Source: Pseudoscleropodium purum (Eukaryota; Streptophyta; Bryopsida; Hypnales; Brachytheciaceae). Taken from it: a stretch of DNA of 64,000 nt. Made by a program: the position numbers and the translations under genes. Below, piece by piece: positions 11,024-23,485 of the stretch. The stretch covers positions 7,316,001-7,380,000 of the forward strand of contig OZ017803.1 of assembly GCA_963969395.1 (NCBI GenBank). Reading direction: 5' to 3'. The notes beneath the pieces were generated by a model. The model was not told the DNA's origin. It saw only the letters and a program-made list of their open reading frames with translations, and did not search any database. Positions within the stretch are counted from its first letter, which is position 1; every line of letters starts with the position of its first letter.

Positions 11024-11967
11024 TTCAAAATTGATTCATTTTTGAGTACACTAGAGCTTCTTGAAGTTGCTGAAATTTTTAGTGAGTTTGGTTTGAAAAA
11101 TTTGTAGATGAGCTAAACCTTATTGTCTATGAAGTGACCATAGTATCAAGATGGCATGTTTTCTATGGTTCGGATTTTGCTTGATATCAATCCAACACTA
11201 GTTTACACTAGGTGGTGTAATTAAGGTTTTGTAGGTTTGAAGGTTCAATTTAGTGATTCATTTATATGGTGCTTACTCTTGCTACCTCCCCTTGAAGTAC
11301 TTCTCTTGTTCTGAACTTATTGGTTGCCAATGCAATTAATTTTTAGTTTAGGTATGATACAATGGAAAATGAAACTTTCCACATGAGTGTGATTCGGTAT
11401 GTCCATATTGGTGTACTCTTGCCATTGTAACTTTGGAAGGTTGTTCAAAGTTGGCCTGCCTTGAATAGATGTAACATTCAAGTTTGCTTGTTTTGAATGG
11501 GTTGTTGAGGAGGATAATTTTGGAAGTGCATTGTGAGTGAATTCATATAGGACTTGTGGTTGGCATATTGTAACTCACAAAATTATGTTTTCATTCAAAG
11601 AACCATTCCATATTCATGTGAATAGAATGCAAACTTGATCACATGAAATTTGTGATTCTTGATTTGACTTTATGACCCCAAACCAACCTCTTCTTGATGC
11701 AATTTCGATGACATTCACTCACCTTTTGAGATATTGATGGATTCTCATCCTTGGAATTCATACTTTTTGAATAGTTTTAGTACATGTCTAAGGACACTAG
11801 TAGGAAGCTACTACCTTTTACTTCAAATATTTATAAATAAATTTTAAGATCATTTTTTTCCATCAAGTTTTTCTTTTGAAGGCTAATTAATAAAAAGTAA
11901 TTGGTGATGATTATTAATAACGAAAATAGGTAAATTTCTTAGTATTGAATGATATTCAATGTGAGAA
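11024..11967. other. AT-rich spacer
   Basis: No coding region or repeat boundary identified. Confidence 0.5.
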
Positions 11968-13600
11968 CTTTTTTTTTTTGAACAAATGGAAGAACCATTG
12001 CATTAAAAAAACCTACTATACACAATAGCCAAACTTGATTGCTAGACAATGAAGATAAGAAAAATGAGCACAAACTAAAAATGAACGAAATGAAGCTAAG
12101 TGAAAATAATAGGAGGAGGGTTGTTATTGTTCCAAACAACATGATCCTCTTCTCTAAAAGTAAGAATTTGTGAGTAGATCCAAATATTATCAAAATTCTA
12201 CCAAATGTCATTGGATTGTTGGGGCCGTTGATGCCTTGCCAATTTTGCCTTCAGTTGCATTGCACCACCGGAGTCTAAAAGGGCGTCCCAAAGTATTCTC
12301 TAAGTAAAATCAAGGGGCCATCTATGATGGTTGAAGACCATACTATTCCTAGAAATCCATATAATCTACAAAGAAGAGCCACAAAAAAAAGTCTAGATCA
12401 TTCTAAGGTGATGAAAATGTTTGGAGATGGTATTTCCGAAAACGCACCGAGTGAAATTGAACCTAACCAAGGGAGTCATGTTCACGGTGTCTCCTACTAG
12501 ATAGTGAAGAATGGATTGGGCATACCTCCAAATCCCTTGGGCTTGTGAACATAAGAAGAAATGGTGGTGAGGAGTTTCATTTGACTCTAAATCACAACAA
12601 TTATACGGGATGTTGATGCTAGGATTAATTTGGGCTCTCTGAGAGTGGATGACATTAGCATTGTGCCATATTGACCACATAAATGTTGCCTTTTTCAATG
12701 ATCTATCCTTATGCCAAACATCCTTTTAATCTGGACTAAAGGTATGTGAAAGAAAGCCTAGCCATTTATTTGAAATGGGCCTTTTTAGTTGACAATGTTG
12801 ACTAAGGAGCTTGCGACCTATAGAAGTAGAATACACCATCAAAAAATAGGATTGACTTTGATCACAAAATAGGAAATATAGGGAAAGATTTTTGCCTTTT
12901 TTAATCTCCGAAATGTGAATTCTTCAAACAAATCCTTGGTGTTCTTGGAAATTGTCTAAGGGTGCGATAAAAGAGAGCAAATTTGAAGTTTGTCCAATCA
13001 TTGCCTTAGATAACATTCTTGGGAGAGACACAATCTGAACATGGGGTTGTAGGAGGTTGTAGGAGGTTGGAGTCAGAAGTATTGATTTTCCATGTCAATA
13101 ACAGAAGTGTATCCTTTAGGTGTTCAAATAAACCAACCCATTTACCTTTTGGAGCATGTGAAGAATGTCTAGTAAACAAAGTCACCTAGTCAAGAGGAAA
13201 TTTTGAAATAAGAAAGTACCAATGGTGACGTTCAATGTCATAGAGTGGGAATTTGGAAGAAATATCTTCCCATGATCTAAACTCATGTAAATAATGGTCC
13301 CAAAGATCACCAAAACACCAATTGTGCACATGCTACTTTGAGCGAGAATCCTAGTTTGTTCCGTAGTAAATTAAAATTGGACCCAATGAAACTTGTAGAC
13401 TACCAAAGACTAATTGTAAGAACTTCATCAACATTTTTAGATGGAATAAATTCAATGTATTTGACCAAGAGTCTCCAAGCAATAGTAATACGATTCCAAA
13501 CCCTTGATCCTCAAGTAACAAGTGGTCTATATACCATTAGCTAAGACTAAAAAGGAAAATAATATCCACATTTGGGATGGGATTTCATTTGAGATATTCT
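11968..13600 (-). mobile_element. Decayed LINE (L1-type), 3' part, minus strand
   Basis: On the minus strand the sequence runs from a degraded ORF2 C-terminal region, through a reverse-transcriptase zinc-binding domain (12393-12698), to an AATGCAATGGTTCTTCCATT line and an A-run at 11970-11979, the expected 3' end of a LINE. Frames are broken throughout. The upstream limit near 13.6 kb is set where plus-strand RT similarity begins and is approximate. Confidence 0.65.
12393..12698 (-). pseudogene. zf-RVT domain fragment of LINE ORF2
   Basis: About 100 residues match the plant LINE zinc-binding module downstream of reverse transcriptase (zf-RVT). The visible signs are W-H-NAN, then YNCCDLESNETPHHHFFLC followed by SQAQGIWRYA, which is the usual C-x-x-E-x-E-T-x-x-H-x-F-x-x-C-x-A-x-x-I-W arrangement in slightly altered form. 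It is cut off on both sides by stops and belongs to the minus-strand LINE remnant. Confidence 0.75.
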
Positions 13601-13639
13601 ATATCTAAGGAGGATTTTCAAATTAGAACTATATCTATT

Positions 13640-14881
13640 AATCAAGGTCATCTACTAGTAGGAATGACATCAGGGACTATCACCCTCTTATTCAAATTAG
13701 GGGACCGTACAAATCTTTCAAATTAGTGTTTTATCATTCTCCTTAATGTCTCGTATAAAATAGTGGCTAAAATACTTCAAATTAGGCTACAAAATTTACT
13801 TAAAGATGTTATAAGCCTAGAACTCTCTACCTTTCTTCCCTTTAAACATATTCTAGGCAATATTCTATTATTGTATGAGACTATCAAATGGGCCAAGGAT
13901 TCTAACTAAGATCTCATTTTCTTTAAGTTAGACTTCACTAAGGCATATGGTGTAATCTCTTGGGACTTCCTCTTTTGGGTCATGCAAAAATTGGGCATTC
14001 TAGAATCTTTTACTCATCTAGTTTGGATGTTGTTACAAGACACCTTAGCTTCAGTCACATTCAACGGGAAAACAAATCCTTTCTCCATTCAATGCAGGGT
14101 GAGACAAAGATGCCCATTGGCTCCTTATCTCTTCTTACTTGTAGGAAAAACACTCAATATGGCCGCCAATTGAAAACAATAGTTAGGTCATATCACATGC
14201 ATTCATCTCCTAGATAGTGGCCTACAACAACTAGTTTCACAATATGCATATGATATTGGACTTTCAATTAGAAGACAAGAACAAGATTTGAGTAACACTA
14301 TTTTGTCTTCTTCAAAGTTTTGGTGTTGCTACGGGTCTTGTGATTAATTGAATTAAGAGCATTACCTATTGGTTCTCTTCTAATCCAAAACTCCAATAGT
14401 TTGATCATTTTGGCTTAACATGGGTACCCTTGGTTCTTTCTCTCAACTCTTGGAAGCTCCCTTTGAAGTCACATTAGAGACCAAAGATATTGACAACTTT
14501 CTTCAAGAGAAGATCACGAAGAAGCTTTCATATTGGACAACACAACGCTTGTCTCTTGCCGGGCGAGCTATGGTAGTCAATACAATCCTTTTGTCTACCC
14601 TCTACTACTTCATAGCCATATGGAGAGGAACACTACAAGTTATTTGTTCCATCCGAGGTAGCCTCAAAAATTATCTATGGAGTGGCACAAAACATTCTTC
14701 TCGCTCTAGGATTAATTGGGATGATTGTTGCCTTCCCAAACCTCTCAGTGGTCTTAAACTGCTTGATCCAAAAGTCTCCCTTAATGCTTTACTAGCCAAG
14801 TGGATTCTCTTTGTGATTGAACTTGGCATTACCAATGTGAGAAGTTCAATGCAATATAGGATTTCACCTTTAAAGGTCTAG
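13640..14881 (+). pseudogene. LINE (L1-type) reverse transcriptase, degraded, plus strand
   Basis: Read across frames, the plus strand carries consecutive RT landmarks: an ITLLFKLGDR-like line, LLNVSYKIVAKILQIRLQ, FKLDFTKAYGVISWDFL (13921-13978), the template-grip motif VRQRCPLAPYLFLL (14096-14140), and the thumb region LSLAGRAMVVNTILLSTLYY ... INWDDCCLPKPLSGL. The catalytic box at about 14240-14260 reads YAYD instead of YADD/FADD, so an active-site Asp is lost. Several frameshifts and stops separate the blocks. The last block (14420-14881) is open for 153 residues. It lies in the opposite orientation to the LINE at 11968-13600, so these are two insertions or a rearranged one. Confidence 0.85.
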
Positions 14882-15493
14882 TGGGGATCTTATACATAAT
14901 CATGTATTTTACTAATAAAATATGAAATATTTATCAAAATATGGCAAAACATGCACCATTGGATTGAAATTCAACAATTGACATTTTTCATGTAGAAGTC
15001 ATTTTAATATTTAATCTTTATCTTTTTAAAATACATAACATACATATTGAAAATACAATCATTTTGCAACTTCTGAGACATGTAAGAGGTACAATAATGA
15101 TCCCAATTGGAAGTATCTTGTGTTGTTGAATCCAACTCAATATGAAAACAAATTTTTGTAATTATCATATATGTCAATTCATATACCTTATATATCAAAT
15201 ACTAACAAAAAAAACAAGTTGAAACTCGTAAACTAGGCTTTGATTTTCAAACCTAAAGTTCATTCAAATTTTCCAAAATATAAACAAATTATTGACTTTA
15301 TCATATAGTTGTACATAAGAAATACACAAAGTGAATGCAAATAAATTCCAATATTTAAGCTAGTAGTAAATGAGATTTCATACCATTCAATCCTTGATTT
15401 GATTAAAAATCTTATAAAACTTTTAAACCATCATTTTCAATGTTATGTTCCATTTTATTTTGTAGCATATATACATATTTTTTAATATTTACG

Positions 15494-16090
15494 AGTTTGA
15501 ATCTTCTTAACTTAAAACATTTGTACAACAAGTTTTGAAAATAAAAAAAATTAGGTTGCAGATTTGAGTTGAGAATTTCAAAATGAAAAATTCCAAAAGG
15601 TAAACTTCATTTTGATCTATTCTTCAAACAATTTTTAATTAGAAGTAGGTATGAAATTGAAGGAAAAACAAAATCAATAATAGTTTTTAAATGGACTTGA
15701 AGCAAAATAATTCCAAAGATTAGATTGGTTGTTAAAACAATTTAATTCTTATGCAATTTTTTTTTTAATTGTAAAAACAAAGGTAAAATATAGATTCAAT
15801 ACAATATTTTTTCAAGAAGATGTTATTATTTCTTGCAAAACAAGATGCTATATAATTCTCACAATCCAAATCCAAATGAAATGAACCTATCTTTACATAT
15901 ACAAACAAAAATGTAATCTATAATAAGTAATTCTATGTAAAAAAATTTCAAGTTTTTGTGATTTTTTGTAGCATGATCTTTACTATTTTGAGCTTTGTAT
16001 AGCATGACTTTTGTCCCCAAGGATTGATTTAAATAAAAAGTACATATTTACAAAAAACTAATCTAATGTCTTTTCTTCAGAAAGTCATGT
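15494..16090 (+). repeat. Third copy of dispersed repeat family A
   Basis: Shares GTTTGAATCTTCTTAACTTA, GGAAAAACAAAATCA and AATCCAAATGAAATGAACC lines, in the same order, with the two copies at 1195-2650. Non-coding and of unknown class. Confidence 0.4.
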
Positions 16091-17646
16091 CTAAATTAAA
16101 ATTATAAGAACCTCAATGAACCTTCAATTGTTCTTCAAAGGTATAGTTGAGACTTTAAGGTCCATCAGATTAATCAAAATAGAATGAATAATAAGTTTTG
16201 AACAAGCTTCAATCCATCTAATAAATAGAAAAATTAGTGAACTTTTTAAAAGTAACATGTCTACATTAAGATAGAAATTGAAATAATTTTATTTTGCCTT
16301 TTGTAATAATTACCTTTTGAATGCTTTTATTTTAAATAGTGAAAAAACTATTGCATATGATGTAGAGTTTTGTTGAAAAGCAAAATTTGACCTTCAATGA
16401 TGATCACTTCTAATGTTATTTGTTTTTCCAATCTATACATGTGATCAAGTCATTTTCCTAACCATTTTGTTATAGCATTTATTGCATACTCTTTGTTCAA
16501 GTTTGTCATTCCATTGCATACTTATTTTCTATAGAAAAGTGGACTATTTTGAAGATCAATCTTTTTAGATTCCCAAGTCCATGAGTAATGAGACCTCCAA
16601 ATTTTTAATCTTCAATAGAAGTCCTTGCCTATTGGTAGTGTGGAGAGCAACAAAGCCTTAGTTTATAAATGTGTAAAAATGTTTTGTTGTGTTCAAAATA
16701 AATGCATTCAAATGTAACTTATGCTCTTATGATTAGACTTATTAGAATATTCTCACCATTGGCAATAAAATACAATACACAAAATAAATCTGTGCCTAAA
16801 ATTACTTACTCTTCAACTATAAAAGGTCAAATTTATTTTAATTTAAATAATACAATTGTAGATGAAGGGACACACAAAATATTTTAAAACAATAGTCATG
16901 ATTTTACTTGTGGGGCTTCATTTCATGTCTTTAGTTATGTGGTCTTATGATTCTATGGCAATTTGTGGCTTCATTTCATTATTTTTTTTGTCATTTGACC
17001 TCAATCTTGTATTGCAAAATCATAGATATTTGTCTCTTCACACCTAATGCATCTTATATTTGTCAATACATACATATATATATATATATATATATCACCA
17101 AATAGGCTAAACCACTTCTAATGAACATCAATAGAATTTTAAATTTTATGGATGAAAATGAAACATAAATGGTGTATATCCAAAATGCTAAAATTGCATT
17201 GCTTGGAAAAAACATGCAATTGATTTTTTTGAGTGATGTCCAAATTGGCAAGAAAATTGAATATTGAGGTAGTCAACTCTAAAATCGATGTGTTTGAAAG
17301 CAACCATTGATTTCGAGTTGAGTTTATCTTTACACTATCTACTTTGTTATTTATTAAAACCATGTAGTTTATAAGTTTGATTTTTCAGTATTTGTACATG
17401 AATATGGTATGGATCTTTGAATGCAAATGATTATCAAACACACTCAATTTATAAGCTATTAGATATACAAACTAAGTAAAAGGTAATTATGCATCAAATT
17501 TTAAGTCATGGTGAACATAAGTATGACATTGGCAAAAATGCCCAAATGGAGTCCCTTCTAAGTTGTTATAGTAATCAATGACTCAAATGAAGTGCATGAT
17601 GACACATAATCAAAAGAACATAAATGATGTTTAGAAATTTTTATGG

Positions 17647-17678
<32 letters not shown>

Positions 17679-17928
17679 ATAACCCTAGAAGTAGATTGCA
17701 ATCTAACGTCCTATGAATTCTAATGTTGACGACTATTTTGCACTCCATAAGCAAAAAATGTGAATTGTCACAAATTATATTTAATGGAACTACATAGAAG
17801 ATTTTTGGAGTGAGTTAATTGGAAATAAATTGCATAGATGGTAATTAGCCAATCAATCTCTTTATTGCTTCAACAATCTACATTTTCAATCACCTTTCAA
17901 ATTTTGGCCACTTGTTATTTGTATATAG
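16091..17928. other. AT-rich spacer with two TA microsatellites
   Basis: Contains (TA)n tracts near 17072-17095 and 17655-17680. No gene recognised. Confidence 0.5.
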
Positions 17929-18230
17929 CAGGGTTGTCCGGACGTCCGGACACGGACGCTATGTCCGCAGCGTCCGCTGACATTCGCGTCCTAGCGGACG
18001 CAGCGTCCGCCTGTCCCCCGTCCGCCCCGTCCGCCCGATTACGGCTGTCCGATCGACACGCGGACTGATCTGGTCCGCACGATCTGGGCGTCCGCCTCGG
18101 GCCATCCGCCCCGTCTGTCCGCCCCGCCCGTCCGCTTTCCGACGGCGGTCGGGACGCTACGTCCGCTAGCATCCGTGCGTCCGGAAAACGAACGCTATTT
18201 TGGGGCGGACGTTGACATTCGTCAACCCTG
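17929..18230. mobile_element. 302-bp hAT-like MITE, deletion derivative of the 11.6-kb element
   Basis: Begins CAGGGTTG, ends CAACCCTG, and is flanked by GTATATAG (17921-17928) and GTATGTAG (18231-18238), an 8-bp target duplication with one mismatch. About 100 bp at each end align closely with the ends of the large element at 31955-43531, including the runs GTCCGCAGCGTCCGCT (left) and ACGCTATTTTGGGGCGGACG (right). The inside is packed with GTCCGC/GCGGAC hexamers and is strikingly GC-rich in an AT-rich background. It has no coding capacity. Confidence 0.88.
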
Positions 18231-18238
18231 GTATGTAG

Positions 18239-20978
18239 GGCATTTAAAGATTTAGTATTGGAAGTAAATATTTTCATAAAGTCATATTTGATCAATGTAA
18301 TGGTTGTACATGACTTCAAAAGACTATTTGAATACCAATCATCACCAAAAATGATGTAATTTAAACATAGTTTAAACATTTTTCTTAGTATTGAAAACTA
18401 TTTTCAACACAATCATGTCATATAATGGAATTTTGTAAATTTTACAACATTTTTAGGTATTTATAATATTATGTCAAAAAAATCCAAAATTTTGAAGTTT
18501 TGAAAAAGAAGTTTAAAAAACATATTGGAAAATTAAGGTGTCAAAAAAAATGCTTCAAAGTCATTTGAGTCTTCCAAGACTTATCAGAGTACAAGTCATG
18601 AACACATTGTTGAATTTGAAAGTTTATAATTAATTCCATAGTCAAGCTAAGTTTAAGAAATACAAAACAACTTTAGATAAATATGACTTCTTCCTTGTCT
18701 TTCAAGGGAAATATACTAAAACATGCTTTGAATTCTAATTGGTGGAAACTAATGCTAAAAAGTTCATTTCATAAACAATTTAATTTGCTTAGGTTACCAA
18801 ATACTACGGAATATTCATCACATGTGTTCAATTTCACTCAAAATTGTGATGAACCTCATTAGCTGCAATTACACATTTATATAGAGTGTTGCATGAATTA
18901 GGTTCAACAAATTTTATTTCATTTTCAAAATTTCTTGTCAATCTTTTCAATAATTATTTTGACATTCTTTTCAAAATATTTATTTATCTTCATCTTAATA
19001 TATTTTTTGACTAATAGTATTCAATATTTTTTTAATACTAAGTGCCAAAAAAATAGTTTTTTCAATCAAGTAATTTACTTGGAATACAAATAATAAATGT
19101 TTAGATTCATTGAAATTCTTTCTTTATTCTCTATCATATAAAAATTAAAAAATTAAAAGTCAAATTTAATACAATGAAGTGAGATCAAAACAATAACTTC
19201 ATATCTTGAAATGCTTATCATTAAGTATTACAATTCTAAATGTTCTACACTTGGATCTATTTGACTTCTATAGACTGAAGGAAGGCCTACAAAATCACCC
19301 ATTAGATAAACTATTATTTCTAAAAGTCACCAAAAAAAAATATTCTAAAATAATTCTTTCAAAAACATAGCTATAATATCTTGTTCATTCTTATCAAATT
19401 AGTATATCCCAACAAGTTTGAAAAAGGAATTTAACTACTTGAATTTAGAGATGTTTGCCATCAAAGGTCGATTTTTGAAAAAACATTCTATTTTCTTGAA
19501 TAAAATGACTTTAGGGGGTCATATTTCAAAATTTTCACTAATGAAAACTTTGCCTTTTGACCAAATGCAATATTGAATAGTGAAAGATATGCATGCCAAT
19601 TTTTGCAAGTATTGGAGCAATTGAAGGTTACTTCAAAAGCCTTCGGACCAAATTGAGGTATGTAAGGAAACCAGAATTTCCATCTACCAATTCCTCCAAC
19701 CAATCAACCCTTGTCCATTTGTACTATCCAATGATTAATGAATTGTCACAATGTGCTAAGATTTCAAAATTTAGGATTTTAAAATTTTAATTTCCAACCC
19801 CCCTTCTTGTAATTTTCAAAAACCAACTTGTTTGACAATCAATATGGGACAATTTATTTCATATTCTTACTTGGTACTATATCCATATTCAATACATATT
19901 TGTATACAATACTATATCCGTATCTAATACTTGTATTGAATATTCCCTACTTAATTGTATGCAGTATTGTAATCATATTCAATATTTTATATTTGGATGG
20001 CTTAGATTAAATCTCACAAGATCAGTGGCTTGTGATTTTTTGAGAAATCAATGGCAATTTCGAGGGTAAGCATTCAAAAAAAAATCAACAGTGTGTACAT
20101 TTTTTGAAAGAAGGGGGAGGGACAACTAATGCAAACTAAGGTGGTATGCTTCTTTTCACTGCATTGTATTATCTAATGTATGGAATATTTTTTTTGGGAT
20201 GACCCTTGGCTAGTTAGGTTTTTCTCTTAAAAAAAATCTCATTGAACAATCCTTGAAGTGTTTCAATTTGAAAAATTCACCTACAACAATTTTTTATATC
20301 CAAATCAAGAGTCATTTGGGCTTTTAGGGAATGAATCTTATTTTTTTTCAATTAGGTTATAAAATATATTGCATACTTCCCACAATTGTAAAATCATTGA
20401 TTGCAATACATTTATCTCATGTTCATACTATTTGGCCGTTAATGAAAATGTATTTTTAAATAGTGGCAAATTAAAGAAGATACAATGTAAGATAGTTGCA
20501 CCTAAAATAAACAATATACCAAAAATTCAAAAATGAAGTCTTTATAATAGGTGATTTTTTAATACATGTATATACTTCACTAATACTATCTAATTACACA
20601 CTACTTACATGCCCTCAAATCCTATAAGACAATTTCCTCATTTTAAGTATTGTTTGTTATCATGATGCTAATGAGAAACCCATTTATCATGTAGAGGCAA
20701 TGTCATTAGAAAGGATTGAGAATAGATCACTTGAATATAACAACTAGAGAATTATTGACTTTGGCCTAAAGGAAAAAGATGCATATATATTGAAAAAAAC
20801 TACTTGTTAGGAAATTTGAATGGGACCATACTCTTAAAGCAAGTCAAGGCTACAAGAAGAGCCTATCATAGTATAGCTTGTTCTTTTGGATACAGAATCC
20901 AAATAGAGTGTCCTTTGGTGCGTTGGAATCCTCTTTCAGTTACCGACAGAATTTTTTTTTCTGAAGTATTGAAAAATG
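18239..20978. other. AT-rich spacer
   Basis: No gene recognised. About 19845-19990 is a low-complexity stretch of TATTGAATAC/ATTGTATAC-like words; related words occur near 55.5 and 61.9 kb. Confidence 0.5.
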
Positions 20979-20982
20979 AAAA
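20979..20982 (-). terminator. RNA polymerase III terminator of tRNA-Phe
   Basis: On the minus strand a TTTT run lies 6 bases past the tRNA 3' end, as expected for Pol III termination. It is only four T long. Confidence 0.6.
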
Positions 20983-20987
20983 GATCT

Positions 20988-21012
20988 TGCGGTGAGCGTG
21001 GATCGAACACGC

Positions 21013-21055
<43 letters not shown>

Positions 21056-21060
21056 CCCGC
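20988..21060 (-). tRNA. tRNA-Phe (GAA)
   Basis: A 73-base intronless cloverleaf on the minus strand starts GCGGGGATAGCTCAGTTGG and has anticodon loop CTGAAGA with anticodon GAA at 21025-21027. The T-arm carries GTTCGATCC, the B-box promoter, and the 3' end is CACCGCA with discriminator A and no encoded CCA. The acceptor stem has one G5-A68 mismatch, a known trait of plant cytosolic tRNA-Phe; from memory the sequence equals the classic wheat-germ tRNA-Phe. It is nuclear in type, not organellar. Confidence 0.97.
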
Positions 21061-22405
21061 ATGACGCATTCCCACTTAACTGTCGGTGTTCTACACTGAA
21101 TCGGTCAAGTAGTAAAACATGAGGAATTGACCATGACCATTTATGGCATCCCCAAAATCGTAGCCTCAGAACCATTGCAGAACACCATCTGATCAATGGC
21201 TTCATGACCGAATTACGATGAGCAAATACTTAAAAAATAAATTATCCTCCAGAACTTGCCCACGGGTTCAGAATGCCAGCGATGAGCTGTGAGCCTGTGA
21301 CTGTAACAGTATAGTGCAGTACAGACCGCACTGTGGTCAATCAGAGTAACAGTTCAAACATCACATCTGTAATTCAAATGTACAACTCAACAACAGCTAA
21401 CCAATGTGAACCTCCATTACACAGACTAGAATAGCAACCCACCTAATGTAAAAGCTAAAAGAGACTGGCCAAAAATAGCATCACCGCTACCCTTCCTTTC
21501 ATTTCGACAATATCAATCCCAACCATCATAGATATTCAACACACAAACTGAAGAAACGCTGTATCAACAGCAATCTGGGACCTCACTTCCAAAGGGGACC
21601 GTGAGTCATCAACACCACTTACAACAATCCCAAGACAGGCTACATTACAAGAACTGCAGTTGCAAGCTTCCCAATAAAAGCTACCGACAGAGCTTTTGTG
21701 GGTGGGTTCGTAGTCTAGTACGGGAGTACCTACCTGTAACTGTACAAAATATATTTCAGGCATTTCAGGCAGTAAAATAATTCAAACAGAATTCAGTTGA
21801 CGAGTGTAGCCTCTTCATTACAACAACTGCCGCGGCTAGTCATCATATAAATATACCATACACGTACATACCTCCACACCAGGATGTTCCGGAGACAGTC
21901 ACAAACTCGGCCAGCTCACAACACGAGGGTGCGTTAACGAAATTGACGCCTTGAAGTCAAATGATGATGCTTTTAAATAAAAGCTTCGTGTAGCTTTCTT
22001 AGGGTCTTGCAATTTACATTAATTACATTTATAGCGGCATAATACGTAAGAGCGTATCAAGACTACCATGCTTCTACTGAGGTGGTCAGAAAAGGAAGAA
22101 AAATTTCAGCAAGTCTTTGGTAATGTACCAACGAGAAGGTAAGTAAGTACTCTCTCTAAGGTTTGGAATTCGTATCCATGCCTAGGCGTCCTCTGCTGAC
22201 ATTGCACAAGCGTCTCCATCACGTCCAATCTACCATAACTTGAGAATACACCAGATCCCAAAGCTTTTGTTGATGAAGCAGCTGAAGAGGAGTCCAAGAG
22301 ACAGAATTCGCCCGTCGAAAAGAAAAACGAGGTCAGGTCAAAGTGTTGCCCCTTGCAGGTTCACAATCCTGTCCCCTTGTACGACCCAACCAGTAAAGAA
22401 TCCGA
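21061..22405 (-). other. 3' flank / probable 3' UTR of the TLDc gene
   Basis: Composition from about 21.25 to 22.4 kb is GC-richer than the intergenic background and continuous with the TLDc gene, so part of it is probably its 3' UTR. No conserved ORF. The exact poly(A) site could not be set. Confidence 0.4.
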
Positions 22406-23485
22406 TTACCACGACATAAGCGGTGACGGCTCCGAGTAAGATGAACGACGCTGCGTGTGGTCGAATCCCCAAAGCTCCACATGCTTAAGGATAAATTCGT
22501 CCGAGTGAGCAAGACAGGGGCTATTGTAGGTCTCACAAGCTCCACTTGACCCATTCAACAATTCAGCATCCACATGGAGTGCAAAATGACTCCCACCTCC
22601 AAGCGCCAGGGCATCCGGCATCGCCAGGATATAGTACCTGTTCACACCGGTGGGATGGAAGATCGTGTCACTTCCTGTGATATTGCTGAACACAAACGAG
22701 TCATTTGTGCCTTGATACTTCTTCTTCGGTGACGGCACCAACGGAGTCGTGATGAGACCGCCAAAGACCGCTCCTTCTCTGTCTCCCGCAACCAGTAACA
22801 GAGGCCCTGATATCATGTTACTATTCCGGTAGAGCGTGAGCAGCGACATCCCATGCTTTTCGGTACTGTACAAGAGAACCCACCGTCGACCTTTGACAAG
22901 CGTCGGCAGTGCAGGGTGGATACAGCAGCGAATGTCGTCAGTGAGAAGAGAGGAAGAATCCGACATTCTGGGCAAGCGATCAGCTGATATACTTGACAGC
23001 TGTTTTTTAGGAATTTTCACCGCAGGACTCACCTTCACATGCTCGTCCACAAGCAACCAATCCACATCGTAAAACTCCCCGCGCTGAGTATTGCCTTCTT
23101 CCGATGGCACACATTGCTGCGGCTGTGGCGTTTTCTCACCAGACCGAGCAAACCCCAAACGTCCAAACCCTAATGGCGTGTTCTCCCCATTATGATTCTC
23201 TCTCTTGTCAGTAGACAAGAGATTCAGCAGAAACGCAGAAAGGGAAGAAGTATCCGGCCCGGACGGATCCGGTGGCGAGCCCTGTCCACTATTTTCGTTG
23301 TCAGATACATCCCACCCGATCCGCACATCGCTCTCTGCCTCCTCCGCGCCGTAGTTGACCAAATTGGGCGCCGAATTCTTCCGCGGCAACGGTGACTTGT
23401 TTTTCTTGTTCGGAAGAAATCGGCCAAGCTTATCCCCCACCGTGTCCGCCCACTCCCCCGTCTTGGAAAGCAGCACCTTCTTCAT
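22406..23485 (-). CDS. TLDc-domain protein (OXR1/TLD family), 359 aa
   Basis: The C-terminal half (about residues 175-341) is a TLDc domain, a fold shared by OXR1, NCOA7 and TBC1D24. In animals and yeast such proteins act in oxidative-stress protection and V-ATPase regulation. Landmarks are RWVLLYSTEKHGMSL (201-215), GDREGAVFGGL (234-244), the FVFS strand near 264-267 and the closing FILKHVELWGF (331-341). The first half is low-complexity, Ser/Pro/Asn-rich and basic at the start (MKKVLLSKTGEWADTVGDKL), as in plant TLDc proteins. The open frame extends 7 codons upstream from a TTG, so the first ATG at 23485 is taken as start. The gene is a single exon. A telo-box lies about 20 bp upstream of the ATG. 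The biochemical role of the plant members is not well defined. Confidence 0.88.
   Translation of the reverse strand: MKKVLLSKTGEWADTVGDKLGRFLPNKKNKSPLPRKNSAPNLVNYGAEEAESDVRIGWDVSDNENSGQGSPPDPSGPDTSSLSAFLLNLLSTDKRENHNGENTPLGFGRLGFARSGEKTPQPQQCVPSEEGNTQRGEFYDVDWLLVDEHVKVSPAVKIPKKQLSSISADRLPRMSDSSSLLTDDIRCCIHPALPTLVKGRRWVLLYSTEKHGMSLLTLYRNSNMISGPLLLVAGDREGAVFGGLITTPLVPSPKKKYQGTNDSFVFSNITGSDTIFHPTGVNRYYILAMPDALALGGGSHFALHVDAELLNGSSGACETYNSPCLAHSDEFILKHVELWGFDHTQRRSSYSEPSPLMSW

Noticed and set aside
17072..17095. TA tracts as CRISPR or centromeric satellites
   Set aside because: Simple dinucleotide microsatellites with no spacer structure or higher-order repeat.
20804..21075. Small ORFs across the tRNA gene
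   Set aside because: They read through the tRNA-Phe sequence and have no protein features.
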